Assembly (NCBI GenBank): GCA_905215755.1
Contig: CAJMRE010000001.1
Span: 62,001 to 126,000 of the forward strand
Direction: 5' to 3'
DNA from: an uncultured bacterium
GTDB lineage: Bacteria > Actinomycetota > Coriobacteriia > Coriobacteriales > Coriobacteriaceae
Length of the DNA: 64,000 nucleotides
The notes beneath the pieces were generated by a model. That model saw only the letters and a program-made list of their open reading frames with translations, had not been told where the DNA came from and did no database searches. Each line of letters starts with the position of its first letter. Position 1 is the first letter of the stretch. The position numbers and the translations under genes are program-made. Shown one piece after another: positions 16,085 through 24,959 of the stretch.

Positions 16085-16666
16085 TTACGAGAGTTTTTGA
16101 ATCGCGCGTGCGACGCGTGCGATGGGCAAGCCCACCACGTTGTAGAAGTCGCCCGAAATATCGTGCACGAGCATGCGTCCACCGACGCCCTGAATACCGT
16201 AGGCGCCGGCCTTATCCATGGGCTCGCCCGAGGCGACGTAGCGCTCGATCTGTTCATCAGTAAGCTCGTAGAACGTCACGTCCGTCACATCGACAAACGA
16301 CAGGCTCTCGGCAGCATGCGGGGCGGCAGCGTCGCCGGCCTTAACGATGCAGACGCCGGTCGCGACCTGGTGCGTGCGCCCTGAAAGCTCGCGTAGCATA
16401 GTGCAGGCCTCGTCCTCGTTTGCCGGCTTGCCCAAAATCTTGTCATCGAAGGTGACGATGGTGTCGGCTGCGACGGTCAGCTCGTTGGACTCGGCATGCT
16501 CGGCGGCGATGGCGGCGGCTTTGGCTCGTGCCAAGCGCTCGACAAGTGTAAGCGGCGCCTCGCCATCGTACGGCGTTTCATCGATATCGGCAGGAATGAT
16601 GCGAATGTCATAGCCAGCTTCGCGCATGAGCTCGATGCGGCGTGGCGATTGCGAAGCCAAAATCAT
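16085..16666 (-). CDS. maf: Maf-like nucleotide pyrophosphatase
   Basis: The 193-residue protein begins ILASQSPRRIELM, the SxSPRR signature of Maf proteins, and has ADTIVTFDDKILGKP in the middle, the conserved ADTxV...KP block. Maf proteins hydrolyse noncanonical or canonical nucleoside triphosphates and are linked to septum formation. Its ATG overlaps the stop of the DJ-1 gene (ATGA), so translation is coupled. The length matches the family. Confidence 0.93.
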   Translation of the reverse strand: MILASQSPRRIELMREAGYDIRIIPADIDETPYDGEAPLTLVERLARAKAAAIAAEHAESNELTVAADTIVTFDDKILGKPANEDEACTMLRELSGRTHQVATGVCIVKAGDAAAPHAAESLSFVDVTDVTFYELTDEQIERYVASGEPMDKAGAYGIQGVGGRMLVHDISGDFYNVVGLPIARVARAIQKLS

Positions 16667-17205
16667 AGCTGGATGCCCTCGGCGACCTTCTCGACGGCCT
16701 TGTCGCCGGCGAGCGTGCGCAGCAGTTCAAGCGCAAAGGGGAGCGACTGGGCCATGCCGCTGGCGGTGATGATGTTGCCGTCGTGTGTAACCTTGTCACC
16801 GGTATAGGCGCCCTCGGGGAAGCTCTTCTCAAAGCCAGGGAAGCATGTGGCGTGGCGCCCCTCGAGCAGGTCGAGCTCGCCCAAGATAAACGGGGCGGCG
16901 CAGATGGCGGCAACGTGCTTAGTTGCGGCGAACTCGCAGACCACGTCGCAGACGCGCTGGTCGGCGCGCAGGTTGGTGGCTCCGGGCAGGCCGCCGGGGA
17001 GCACGACGCAGTCATACTCGTCAAAGTTGATCTCGTCAAAGAGCGCATCGCAGGTCACGGGAATTTGCAGCGAGCTCACGACCTCACGCGTGGGCATGAT
17101 CGAGACGAGCGTGGCGCGCACGCCGCCGCGACGCATGACATCGACCATGGTCAAGCATTCAATAGTTTCAAAGCCATCGGCGGCGAGAACGGCAACGCTG
17201 GGCAT
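16663..17205 (-). CDS. DJ-1/PfpI family protein
   Basis: The 180-residue protein has the DJ-1 core: VLAADGFETIE with Glu13, VVLPGGLPGATNLR around 67-80 and the nucleophile elbow AAICAAPFILGE with Cys102. This matches the ThiJ/DJ-1 subgroup of class I glutamine amidotransferase-like proteins, reported as chaperone, deglycase or stress proteins. The ATG at 17203 behind AAAGGAACCCTC is preferred over an upstream ATG. The gene is coupled to maf through an ATGA overlap. The exact reaction is uncertain for this family. Confidence 0.88.
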   Translation of the reverse strand: MPSVAVLAADGFETIECLTMVDVMRRGGVRATLVSIMPTREVVSSLQIPVTCDALFDEINFDEYDCVVLPGGLPGATNLRADQRVCDVVCEFAATKHVAAICAAPFILGELDLLEGRHATCFPGFEKSFPEGAYTGDKVTHDGNIITASGMAQSLPFALELLRTLAGDKAVEKVAEGIQL

Positions 17206-17311
17206 GAGGGTTCCTTTCATAGGCGGCATACAATTAGCCGTCTTATACCCCGAAGACCTCCGCTTGCCACGCTCGATTTCCCAATGATTTTTCTGAGCAA
17301 TGATTAAGTGG

Positions 17312-18625
17312 CTAGTTGCGCCTAAGGTGGACGACCGTCTCGCAGTGGAAGGTTTGCGGGAACAGGTCGACTGGCGTGATCTTTACGGGGGAGAAGGTGC
17401 CTTCTTCGACAAAGCGTTTGAGATCGCGCGCCAGGGTGGCCGGGTCGCAGCTCACGTAGGCGACATCGCGAGCACTCGTGCTGGCGATAAGGTCGATCGC
17501 CTCGGGGGCGAGACCTGCGCGCGGCGGGTCGACCACCAAGACGTCGGCATCCTGGTCGGGGAACTCGCGCACCGCGTCTCCGCCAATGACGTCGACGTTA
17601 TCAAGCTTGTTGATCTCTAGGTTACGGCGTAGATCGCGCACGGCGGGGCCGTAGGCCTCGACGGCGGCGACAAAGTCGCAGCGGCGGGCGAGCGGCAGGG
17701 TAAAGGTGCCGGCACCGCAGTACAGGTCTACGGCAAGCTCGTCTTCCTGCGGGTCGAGCGCTTCCATGACAAGCTCGATCAAAATCTCGGCACCCTTGGT
17801 GTTGACCTGGAAAAAAGACGGGGCAGACAAGCGCATCTGACCCTCGGCGATATTCTCGGTCCATGAGCCCTCTCCGGCGAGCATTTCGACCTTGGAGACA
17901 CGGCGGGCCTTCTTTTCGCCCTTGCTCATCACGCGCACGATGCTCGTGGGATGAGCGGCGTCCGCCAGCACGCGGGAGACCTGCGAGCGCGGAAAAGAGC
18001 CTGTGGGCGTCCAGAGTGCGACCTCGAGTGCCTTGGTGCGGCGCGATGCGCGAATGCCCACGCGTTCGAGCCCCAAGTCATGGCTGCCGCTTAGATAGTT
18101 GAGTGCGCCGACGACCGATTTGAGCGCCTTCGGGAAGCGCTTATCGAACAGCGGGCACGAATCGACGGTCACGATTTTGCTGGGGTCGACACCGTGCATG
18201 CCAAGGCGAACGCGACCGTTGACGACGGTCGGTTCGAGTTCGATTTTATTGCGGTAGCCCCAGGCGTCCTTGGTGTGGCGGATGGGCTGTATCAGCTCAT
18301 CGACCTGCTCAGGAGCGAACTTGCCGATGCGCTCGAGCGTGGAGCGCAGGTTTTGCTCCTTGGCGGCGAGCTGTGCCGTGCGTGAGAGATTGCCCCACGA
18401 GCAGCCGCCGCAGATGCCCACGAAGGGGCAGGGAGGCTGAATGCGATCGGGACTTGGCTCCAGAATCTCGGTGGTGCGGGCGCGCATGAACGACTTGCCG
18501 TCCTGTACGACCTCGGCCTCGACGGTGTCGCCTGCCACGGCGCCCTGCACAAAGACGGCCTTGCCGTTGTCGGCGTGCGCCAGACCGTCGGCGCCGTAGG
18601 TCATCGATTCTATAGTGAGCTTCAT
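17312..18625 (-). CDS. rlmD: 23S rRNA (uracil-C5)-methyltransferase, RlmD/RumA family
   Basis: The 437-residue enzyme has an N-terminal TRAM domain (about residues 1-55), an iron-sulfur cysteine set (Cys66, Cys72, Cys75 in PCPFVGICGGCSW and a fourth in VDSCPLF), the SAM-binding DLYCGAGTFTLPLA block and the catalytic SCDPATLARD motif. It methylates a uracil C5 of rRNA, or possibly tRNA, using SAM. The ATG at 18623-18625 behind CAGGCAGGGAT is preferred to an upstream start. Assignment to RlmD rather than RlmCD/TrmA relatives is by resemblance and not certain. Confidence 0.85.
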   Translation of the reverse strand: MKLTIESMTYGADGLAHADNGKAVFVQGAVAGDTVEAEVVQDGKSFMRARTTEILEPSPDRIQPPCPFVGICGGCSWGNLSRTAQLAAKEQNLRSTLERIGKFAPEQVDELIQPIRHTKDAWGYRNKIELEPTVVNGRVRLGMHGVDPSKIVTVDSCPLFDKRFPKALKSVVGALNYLSGSHDLGLERVGIRASRRTKALEVALWTPTGSFPRSQVSRVLADAAHPTSIVRVMSKGEKKARRVSKVEMLAGEGSWTENIAEGQMRLSAPSFFQVNTKGAEILIELVMEALDPQEDELAVDLYCGAGTFTLPLARRCDFVAAVEAYGPAVRDLRRNLEINKLDNVDVIGGDAVREFPDQDADVLVVDPPRAGLAPEAIDLIASTSARDVAYVSCDPATLARDLKRFVEEGTFSPVKITPVDLFPQTFHCETVVHLRRN

Positions 18626-18673
18626 ATCCCTGCCTGTCATTCGCGTTGTTGTTCGCACCATGGTAGCAGGGAA

Positions 18674-18715
18674 AAGCGCCCCGCATCCGAGGCTTTCCTC
18701 AAATGCGGGGCGCTT
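18674..18715 (-). terminator. Terminator after ppk
   Basis: A perfect 13-bp stem (AAGCGCCCCGCAT/ATGCGGGGCGCTT) encloses an inner GAGG/CCTC stem. Read leftward it continues TTTTCCC. It ends ppk transcription just before the RlmD gene. A 12-base direct repeat, GCTTCTACAAAC, lies beside it at 18712 and 18725. Confidence 0.75.
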
Positions 18716-18738
18716 CTACAAACTGCTTCTACAAACGA

Positions 18739-21318
18739 CTATTTCGTCTTGCCGGTAATGAGCGTCTTAAGACCCAGACCGATCAGGCCCAGGCCCATGC
18801 GCACGCGGCCGGGGCGATGGCGCTCGATGGCCTTGGTCTTGCCGGCGGGCTTATCGCGACGGGCACTCGTCCCGGGTGCGGACTTGGTGACCTGCGGCTC
18901 GGGCTGAGGTGCAGGTGCAGGCTCGGGCTCAATGACGGTCGCCTGGACCTCTTGGACCTTGGGCGTGGTCGGCTGCGGATCAGGAGCTGGGGCGGGCTTT
19001 GCCTCGGCGGCGGGCTCCGGAGTCGCGGTAGCGGGCTCGGGCGCTTTCTCCATGGCGGGCTCTGCGGCAGCCTCGGGCTCATTCACCGGGGGAGTGGCAA
19101 CCGCTTCCGGTTTGGCGGCTGCCCCATGTTCAACCTCGGCCTGAATAGCTTCTTCGGCCACACGTTCCTTCTCCTGTGCGCGCTGCTGCGCGGCGGCCTC
19201 GGCGTTGCGATAGGCACGCTCCAGTAGAGCTTCCTGCGAGTTGAAGGGTTTCTCACCCTCTGCACGTTCCACGGGGACCCAGGTGCCGTCGCTCGTGAGG
19301 CTGCGGGCCTTCACGTTGTCCTGCAGCTGCATGCCCATGTACTCGTGCACTAGGGCGCGGCAGGTGGGGTCGAGCACGGGGAAGGCGATCTCCACGCGGT
19401 GCTCGGTGTTGCGTGTCATCATGTCTGCCGAGCTCAGGTAAATCATGTCCGAGTCCACGCCAAAAGCGTAAACACGGGCGTGCTCCAAAAAGCGTCCGAC
19501 GATGGAGCGGACATGCACGTTCTCGGTCTTGCCCGGAACACCGGGCTTGAGGCACGAGATGCCGCGGATGATCATGTCTACGCGCACGCCGGCACACGAT
19601 GCCTCGGCGATCTTGTCGATAACCTCGCGGTCGGTCAGCGAGTTGAGCTTAAAGAACACGCGGGCGGGCTCGCCGGCAAGGGCGCGCTGGATCTCGCGGT
19701 CAAGCCCGCGCATGATGAGCGGTTTCAGTCCGACGGGCGCCACACCCAGGAAGCGGTAGTCGCCGCGCAGGTTGCCCAGCGACAGATTGCGGAAGAACAG
19801 GTTGGCGTCTTCACCGATGCCGGGATGGGCCGTCATGAGCATAAAGTCGCTGTAGAGTTTGGCCGTCTTCTCGTTAAAGTTGCCGGTGCCCAAAAGCGTG
19901 AGGCGGGTGAGCGCCATACCCTCGCGATAGGTGAGCTGGCAGATCTTTGAGTGGCATTTAAAGCCCTCGGAACCATAGATGACGGTGCAGCCCGCTTCTT
20001 CCAGACGCTCGGCCCACTCGATGTTGTTCTGCTCGTCAAAGCGCGCGCGGAGCTCCATGAGCACCGTGACCTCTTTGCCGTTCTCGGCAGCATCGATCAG
20101 CGACTCGCACAGGCGGCTCTGCTTGGCCACGCGGTAGAGCGTGATGCGCAGCGAGATGCACTCGGGGTCATAGGCGGCCTCGTGCACCAGGTCCAAGAAC
20201 GGGTTCATGGCCTCGTAGGGATAAAAGAGCAGCTTGTCGTGCTGCAGCACCTGCTCGCGGATGGAGCGGGTCATGTCGATGTTGGGATTGGGCTGCGGCC
20301 TAAACGGCGTAAAGAGCAGCTCGTTGCGCAGGTGCTCGGGAATCTTGCCCTCAATGCCGAAGACGTAGCCCAGGTTGAGCGGGATATCGCAGGTAAAGAC
20401 AGAGCGGCGCGAAAGCTCGAGCGCCTTGCGGATAGTCTTGAGCGTTGCCTTCTCGAGCGACCCCGAGACCGCGAGCACTACCGGCTGCAGGCGCAGGCGC
20501 TTCTTGAGGATGCGCTTCATGTGCTGGCGGTAGTCCTCTTCCTCTTCGACGCCCTCGCCGTCCGGATCGATGTCGGCGTTGCGGGTGACGCGGATCAGCG
20601 CACGATCCAGCGGCTTATAGGAGCCAAAGCAGCTGTCCAAGCAGGCGAGGATGACGCCCTCGAGCAAGATGTAGGAGTAGGTGCCGGTGGGCGAGGGGAT
20701 CTCGACCACGCGGTTCATTGAGGCGGGAATCTCGATAAGGCCCAGCAGGCTCTCCTCGTCGGTGGCGCCGTCCAGACCACAGGCCAGATAGAGCGCGCCA
20801 TTGCGCAGGTTGGGGAAGGGGTGGCGCGGATCGATGACCAGCGGCGAGATGACCGGTGACACGTAGGCCTGGAAGTAGCGGGTTACAAAGGTGCGCTCCT
20901 CGGGCGTAAGCGAATCGATGCGGGCGCGGTGAACGCCCAAGGTGTCGAGCTTGCCCTCGATGCTCTTAAAGATGGACTCCCAACGGGTAAGGAGCCCGGG
21001 CATTTCGGCCATGACAGCATCGACCTGTTCGGAGGCGGTCATATTGCTCTTGTTGTCGACAGGTTGTTTTTTGAGCTCCGCCAGATCGGACAGGCCGCCC
21101 ACGCGCACCATAAGGAACTCGTCGAGGTTGGACTCGAAGATCGAGACGAACTTTAGTCGCTCGAATAACGGAACGGTTTCGTCGAAGGCTTCGTCGAGCA
21201 CGCGGTTGTCAAAGCGTAGCCAGCTGAGCTCTCGGTTTTGCGTGTACGAGAAGTCGCGCGGCGGTTTGCGCAGCTTTGCGGCGGCTTGCTTCTTTTCGAT
21301 TTTGCTCGGCATATGCAT
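18739..21318 (-). CDS. ppk1: Polyphosphate kinase 1 with a long C-terminal tail
   Basis: Ppk1 makes and breaks polyphosphate from ATP at the membrane. The protein is about 859 residues. It opens with NRELSWLRFDNRVLDEA, contains the phosphohistidine region FKCHSKICQLTYRE and LGTGNFNEKTAKLYSD, and has HARVYAFG with SSADMMTRN further on. After the catalytic core (to about residue 690) comes a roughly 150-residue tail rich in Pro, Ala and Glu, ending in a basic, glycine/leucine-rich segment (RHRPGRVRMGLGLIGLGLK). That tail is not part of usual Ppk1. ATG codons at 21318 and 21312 are both possible starts. Confidence 0.93.
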   Translation of the reverse strand: MHMPSKIEKKQAAAKLRKPPRDFSYTQNRELSWLRFDNRVLDEAFDETVPLFERLKFVSIFESNLDEFLMVRVGGLSDLAELKKQPVDNKSNMTASEQVDAVMAEMPGLLTRWESIFKSIEGKLDTLGVHRARIDSLTPEERTFVTRYFQAYVSPVISPLVIDPRHPFPNLRNGALYLACGLDGATDEESLLGLIEIPASMNRVVEIPSPTGTYSYILLEGVILACLDSCFGSYKPLDRALIRVTRNADIDPDGEGVEEEEDYRQHMKRILKKRLRLQPVVLAVSGSLEKATLKTIRKALELSRRSVFTCDIPLNLGYVFGIEGKIPEHLRNELLFTPFRPQPNPNIDMTRSIREQVLQHDKLLFYPYEAMNPFLDLVHEAAYDPECISLRITLYRVAKQSRLCESLIDAAENGKEVTVLMELRARFDEQNNIEWAERLEEAGCTVIYGSEGFKCHSKICQLTYREGMALTRLTLLGTGNFNEKTAKLYSDFMLMTAHPGIGEDANLFFRNLSLGNLRGDYRFLGVAPVGLKPLIMRGLDREIQRALAGEPARVFFKLNSLTDREVIDKIAEASCAGVRVDMIIRGISCLKPGVPGKTENVHVRSIVGRFLEHARVYAFGVDSDMIYLSSADMMTRNTEHRVEIAFPVLDPTCRALVHEYMGMQLQDNVKARSLTSDGTWVPVERAEGEKPFNSQEALLERAYRNAEAAAQQRAQEKERVAEEAIQAEVEHGAAAKPEAVATPPVNEPEAAAEPAMEKAPEPATATPEPAAEAKPAPAPDPQPTTPKVQEVQATVIEPEPAPAPQPEPQVTKSAPGTSARRDKPAGKTKAIERHRPGRVRMGLGLIGLGLKTLITGKTK

Positions 21319-21720
21319 CTGTCCGTTCAGTCCCCACAAGGGACGGTAGCCTAACACTAATCACTATTGTCTCAATTTAGTCGACCTGTGGCACGGACGC
21401 ATCGCGCGAACGGTATCTTTACCTACTTCTTACGCTGCCAAGGCATGCAACTAACTGCCCAACTCGTTTGGAAACAATCTATATCCATACTCAATTGGTG
21501 AGGATGTATGAATAAGAATGATTGAGAGCTGAATATAATCGAATCCAAATTGAATCATGAACAAACGACATATATATGCAGAAAACCGTTTTAGCTATGC
21601 AATTCCTAAACATGAAAATATTTGTGCAATCTAGCTTAATTCCTTAGAAAAAAGAACATTTACCTTTGAAAACCTGCTTTAGAGAACCGAAGTGCATCAT
21701 GGGGGAATCATATGAGATAT
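21319..21720. other. AT-rich intergenic region between ppk and arcA
   Basis: No gene is supported in these 402 bases. They are far richer in A+T than the flanking genes. Words related to the arc promoter half-site occur singly: GAACGGTA at 21408-21415 and AACCGTTTTA at 21584-21593. These could be weak distal sites of the same regulator. Confidence 0.4.
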
Positions 21721-21787
21721 ACCGTTCATCGCACTTTGCTGACCGTTCGGGGGCGAGGTGGAATTGCAGGTGGTTTTTGGATATAAC
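21721..21787 (+). promoter_or_regulatory. arcA copy 1 promoter with phased ACCGTTC sites
   Basis: ACCGTTC occurs at 21721-21727 and again at 21742-21748, exactly 21 bp apart. The second site runs into CGGGGGC and GAGGTGGAA, and TTTTGGATATAAC follows, with a -10 box TATAAC at 21782-21787. The same arrangement and spacing recur before the second arcA. No good -35 box is present, as expected for an activator-dependent promoter. Confidence 0.6.
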
Positions 21788-21813
21788 TAGAGCTGTCAGC
21801 AAGCAGCGTCCCA

Positions 21814-21869
21814 TACGGAGGGGCGCTGATACATTCGGCCAGTAAGGCCCGAAAGAAAGGTAGGAGGCC
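21814..21869 (+). promoter_or_regulatory. Conserved arcA leader with hairpin
   Basis: The leader contains ACGGAGGGGCGCT, then TCGGCC and GGCCCGA as a small stem, then GAAAGAAAGGTAGGAGGCC with the ribosome site. The second arcA copy has the same blocks, with its stem sequence partly changed (TCGGCCCT...GGGGCCCGA) but still able to pair. Confidence 0.45.
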
Positions 21870-23111
21870 ATGACGAAAGGTCTGCACGTGCCTTCCGAGA
21901 TCGGCAAGCTCAGGAAGGTCTGCCTGCACCGTCCCGGCGACGAGCTCCTCAACCTGCCGCCCGACGAGCTCGAGCGACTCCTGTTCGACGACGTCCCGTT
22001 CCTGGAGGTCGCGCAGCAGGAGCACGACACCTTCGCCCAGATCCTGAGGGACCAGGGCGTGGAGGTCCTCTACCTCGAGAACCTCGTCGCCGAGGTGTTC
22101 GACCAGGTCCCCGGCGCCCGCGCCGAGTTCACCGACCAGTACATCGCCGAGGCCGGCATCCGCGGCCAGCACATGCCGCAGATCGTCCGCGAGAAGCTGG
22201 ACTCCATCGAGGACAACCTCGAGTTCGTCAAGAAGACCATGGCCGGCATGACCAAGTCCGAGATCGACATGCCCCTCACGGCGTCCACGACCCTCGACTC
22301 CCTGGTCAACTCCGAGTCCGAGTCCGACCTGATCATCGACCCGATGCCCAACCTCTACTTCACCCGCGACCCGTTCGCGGTCGTCGGCGAGGGCGTCAAC
22401 CTCAACCGCATGTACTCGGTCACCCGCAACCGCGAGACCCTGTACGGCAAGTACGTCTTCAAGTACCACCCCGACTACAAGGACGTCTCGCTGTACTTCC
22501 GCCGCGACTGCCAGTTCCACACCGAGGGCGGCGACGTGCTGAACATCAACGAGAAGACCCTCGCCGTCGGCATCTCCCAGCGCACCCAGGCCGCCGCGAT
22601 CGACGTCATGGCCCAGAACATCTTCTGGAACTCCGACTCCAAGGTCGAGCGCATCCTGGCCTTCGACATCCCGGTCTCGCGCGCCTTCATGCACCTCGAC
22701 ACGGTCTTCACCCAGATCGACGTCGATAAGTTCACGATCCACCCCGCCATCATGGGCACCCTGCGCGTCTACGAGCTGACCGCCGGCAAGAACCCGGGCG
22801 ACGTGAACATCCGCCTGATCGAGGACACCCTCGAGCACGTCCTGGAGGACGCCACCGGCGTCGACCAGGTCAAGCTGATCCCCTGCGGCGGCGGCGACCC
22901 GATCGCGGCCTCCCGCGAGCAGTGGAACGACGGCTCCAACACCCTGTGCGTCGAGCCCGGCAAGATCTGCGTCTACGCCCGCAACACCGTCACCAACGAC
23001 GTGCTGTACAAGGAGGGCCTGGACCTTCTCGTCGTGCCCTCCGCCGAGCTCTCCCGCGGCCGCGGCGGCCCGCGCTGCATGAGCATGCCCTTCTGGCGCG
23101 AGGACCTCTAA
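21870..23111 (+). CDS. arcA: Arginine deiminase (copy 1)
   Basis: ArcA hydrolyses arginine to citrulline and ammonia, the first step of the arginine deiminase pathway. The 413-residue protein has HVPSEIGKLRKVCLHRPG at the start, YFTRDPFAVVG, FHTEGGDVLNIN and the C-terminal catalytic Cys403 in GGPRCMSMPF. GTAGGAGGCC precedes the ATG. The coding sequence appears identical at the DNA level to the copy at 24960, although the flanks differ. Codon choice is extremely biased to G/C-ending codons, as expected for heavy expression. Confidence 0.97.
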   Translation: MTKGLHVPSEIGKLRKVCLHRPGDELLNLPPDELERLLFDDVPFLEVAQQEHDTFAQILRDQGVEVLYLENLVAEVFDQVPGARAEFTDQYIAEAGIRGQHMPQIVREKLDSIEDNLEFVKKTMAGMTKSEIDMPLTASTTLDSLVNSESESDLIIDPMPNLYFTRDPFAVVGEGVNLNRMYSVTRNRETLYGKYVFKYHPDYKDVSLYFRRDCQFHTEGGDVLNINEKTLAVGISQRTQAAAIDVMAQNIFWNSDSKVERILAFDIPVSRAFMHLDTVFTQIDVDKFTIHPAIMGTLRVYELTAGKNPGDVNIRLIEDTLEHVLEDATGVDQVKLIPCGGGDPIAASREQWNDGSNTLCVEPGKICVYARNTVTNDVLYKEGLDLLVVPSAELSRGRGGPRCMSMPFWREDL

Positions 23112-23171
23112 GGTCTTCAAGGACCCGTACAGGTCATAATACATACATCTAGCTGCCATTAGATGTCTCCC

Positions 23172-23210
23172 ATTGGGGCGGTGCGGGTTTTCGCACCGCC
23201 CCAATCTTGT
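23172..23210 (+). terminator. Rho-independent terminator after arcA copy 1
   Basis: A perfect 14-bp stem from ATTGGGGCGGTGCG encloses GGTTTT and is followed by CTTGTAT. It separates arcA from the aminotransferase gene. Confidence 0.8.
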
Positions 23211-23260
23211 ATGAGGGACGTCAACACGATTGGATGACTGCTTTTGTAAGGAGCTTGGCC

Positions 23261-24385
23261 ATGGACATCAAGACGATTGGCGTTGAGGAATGGCTCAACG
23301 TTTGGGAGAAGAGCGCCACGTGGGACATCGCCCAGTCGACGATTTCGTCGCTCACCATGGGCGAGCTGCGCGCGCTCGATGAGCAGGACGGCGCCACGTT
23401 TTACGAGCGCCTGGACCGCGAGAAGATGAACTACGGCTGGATCGAGGGCTCGCCGGAGTTTAAGGCCGAGGTTGCCAAGCTGTATCGTCGCGAGGTCAAT
23501 CCCGATCACATTCTGCAGACCAATGGCTGCACGGGCGCTAACCTCAACGCCATCATGGCTGTGGTCGAGCCCGGCGACCATGTTATCGCCGAGTGGCCCA
23601 CCTACGCGCCGCTCTACGAGATTCCGCGCACGCTGGGCGCCGAGGTCGAGTATTGGGAGCTTCGCGAGGAACTCGGCTGGAAGCCCGATATCGAGGAACT
23701 CAAGCGCTTGGTGCGCCCCAACACCAAGCTTATCTGCATAAACAACGCATCGAACCCCATCGGTACGGTGCTCGATGCCGATATGCTCGGCCAGATTGCC
23801 GAGATCGCCCGCTCGGTGGGCGCCTACGTGCTGTGCGACGAGGTGTACCTGCCGCTTGAGAACACTGAGTCCTTTATGTCGATGGTCGACGTGTACGAGA
23901 GGGCCATTGTCACCAACTCGTTGTCGAAGACCTATTCGACGCCTGCGGCCCGCGTGGGCTGGGTCTTGGCCGACGAAGAGGTGTCCAACCGCATCCGTAC
24001 CTATCGCGATTACACCATGATCTGCGGCGGCGTGTTCAACGATACCCTGGCGACCTATGTGCTTGAGCACAAGGATAAGATTCTCGAGCGCAATCGCAAG
24101 ATCGTGTTTGGCAACCGCGATATCGCGCAGGCTTGGATCGATACGCAGCATCGCGTTTCCTGGACGGCCCCGCAGGGCGTGTCCACCTCGTTTATCCAGC
24201 TGGATATTCCCGAGGATGACGAGGAGTTCTGCAGGCGCCTGCTGTCCGAGAGGGGAGTGCTGCTGGTCCCCGGTAGCCGTTTTGAGCTTCCCTGCGGCGC
24301 ACGCCTGGGCTACTGCGCGAGCGAGGACGTTCTGCGCGAGGGCCTGAGGCTTTTGGGCGAGGCACTGGCGGAGTTCGATCGCTAG
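23261..24385 (+). CDS. PLP-dependent class I/II aminotransferase of the arginine locus
   Basis: The 374-residue fold-type I enzyme has NNASNPIGT (Asn165), the CDEVY block (Asp193, Tyr196) and the PLP lysine K223 in TNSLSKTYS, with a following RVGW. Its N-terminus (MDIKTIGVEEWLNVWE, ...DIAQSTISSLTMGEL) resembles the branch containing VioD/capreomycidine synthase, which acts on an arginine-derived substrate. That assignment is inference from memory of the family. The ATG at 23261 behind AAGGAG is chosen over an upstream frame extension. It sits between two arcA copies and has its own terminators on both sides, suggesting a role in arginine or citrulline metabolism. Confidence 0.8.
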   Translation: MDIKTIGVEEWLNVWEKSATWDIAQSTISSLTMGELRALDEQDGATFYERLDREKMNYGWIEGSPEFKAEVAKLYRREVNPDHILQTNGCTGANLNAIMAVVEPGDHVIAEWPTYAPLYEIPRTLGAEVEYWELREELGWKPDIEELKRLVRPNTKLICINNASNPIGTVLDADMLGQIAEIARSVGAYVLCDEVYLPLENTESFMSMVDVYERAIVTNSLSKTYSTPAARVGWVLADEEVSNRIRTYRDYTMICGGVFNDTLATYVLEHKDKILERNRKIVFGNRDIAQAWIDTQHRVSWTAPQGVSTSFIQLDIPEDDEEFCRRLLSERGVLLVPGSRFELPCGARLGYCASEDVLREGLRLLGEALAEFDR

Positions 24386-24435
24386 GATTCCGATGGTCTT
24401 CGGGGGGCCTTATCCAAATTAGCCGAAGATAATCG

Positions 24436-24475
24436 AAAACGGACCCGTTTCCCTAGGGGAAGCGAGTCCGTTTTT
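24436..24475 (+). terminator. Terminator after the aminotransferase gene
   Basis: AAAACGGAC pairs with GTCCGTTTT, with a second CGTTTCCC/GGGGAAGCG stem inside, and runs into TTTTTCT. Only single unpaired bases interrupt it. Confidence 0.8.
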
Positions 24476-24552
24476 CTATACCGAGAAGTCAAGTTGTTAC
24501 AAATGGGGCCGTAAAGCGAGCCGGTATCCGCTGGGCCTTATACTGAGTTTCC

Positions 24553-24584
24553 GGTGAACGGTATCAAGCGTCTGGTAAACGGTA
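24553..24584. promoter_or_regulatory. Distal pair of arc operator half-sites
   Basis: GGTGAACGGTA (24553-24563) and GGTAAACGGTA (24574-24584) are direct repeats with an offset of 21 bp. They are the reverse complement of the TACCGTTCACC word found near the arc promoters. The surrounding 24476-24810 is AT-rich and holds no gene. Confidence 0.5.
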
Positions 24585-24810
24585 ATTTATTTACCAGAAA
24601 TGAATAGGACAAACTTTTTTCTGAATAAAAATGAAAATGGTTGAGACGCGGTGTGAACCGCTAATTCTATTCATAGGTTTATTGGAAATATGCAATTTGA
24701 GGATGGTTTAACAAAGTTTAGTTCCATTTGATTTTAGGATTAAAACGCGTTTAAGCACGTAAATACGCTTTATTAAGATGAAGTGTGCCATGCGTGAAGT
24801 ATATGTGTAT

Positions 24811-24877
24811 GCCGTTCACCCCCTATAAAAAACCGTTCGGGGGCAAGGTGGAAGTATGAGCTGATTTTGGATATAAA
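24811..24877 (+). promoter_or_regulatory. arcA copy 2 promoter with phased CCGTTC sites
   Basis: GCCGTTC at 24811-24817 and ACCGTTC at 24832-24838 are 21 bp apart. They are followed by GGGGGCAAGGTGGAA, TTTTGG and the -10 box TATAAA at 24872-24877. The second half-site lies 39 bases before the -10 box, as in copy 1. Confidence 0.6.
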
Positions 24878-24959
24878 TATGTCGTCAGCAATAACGCCTC
24901 ACACGGAGGGGCGCTAACGAATCGGCCCTGACAGGGGCCCGAAAGAAAGGTAGGAGGCC

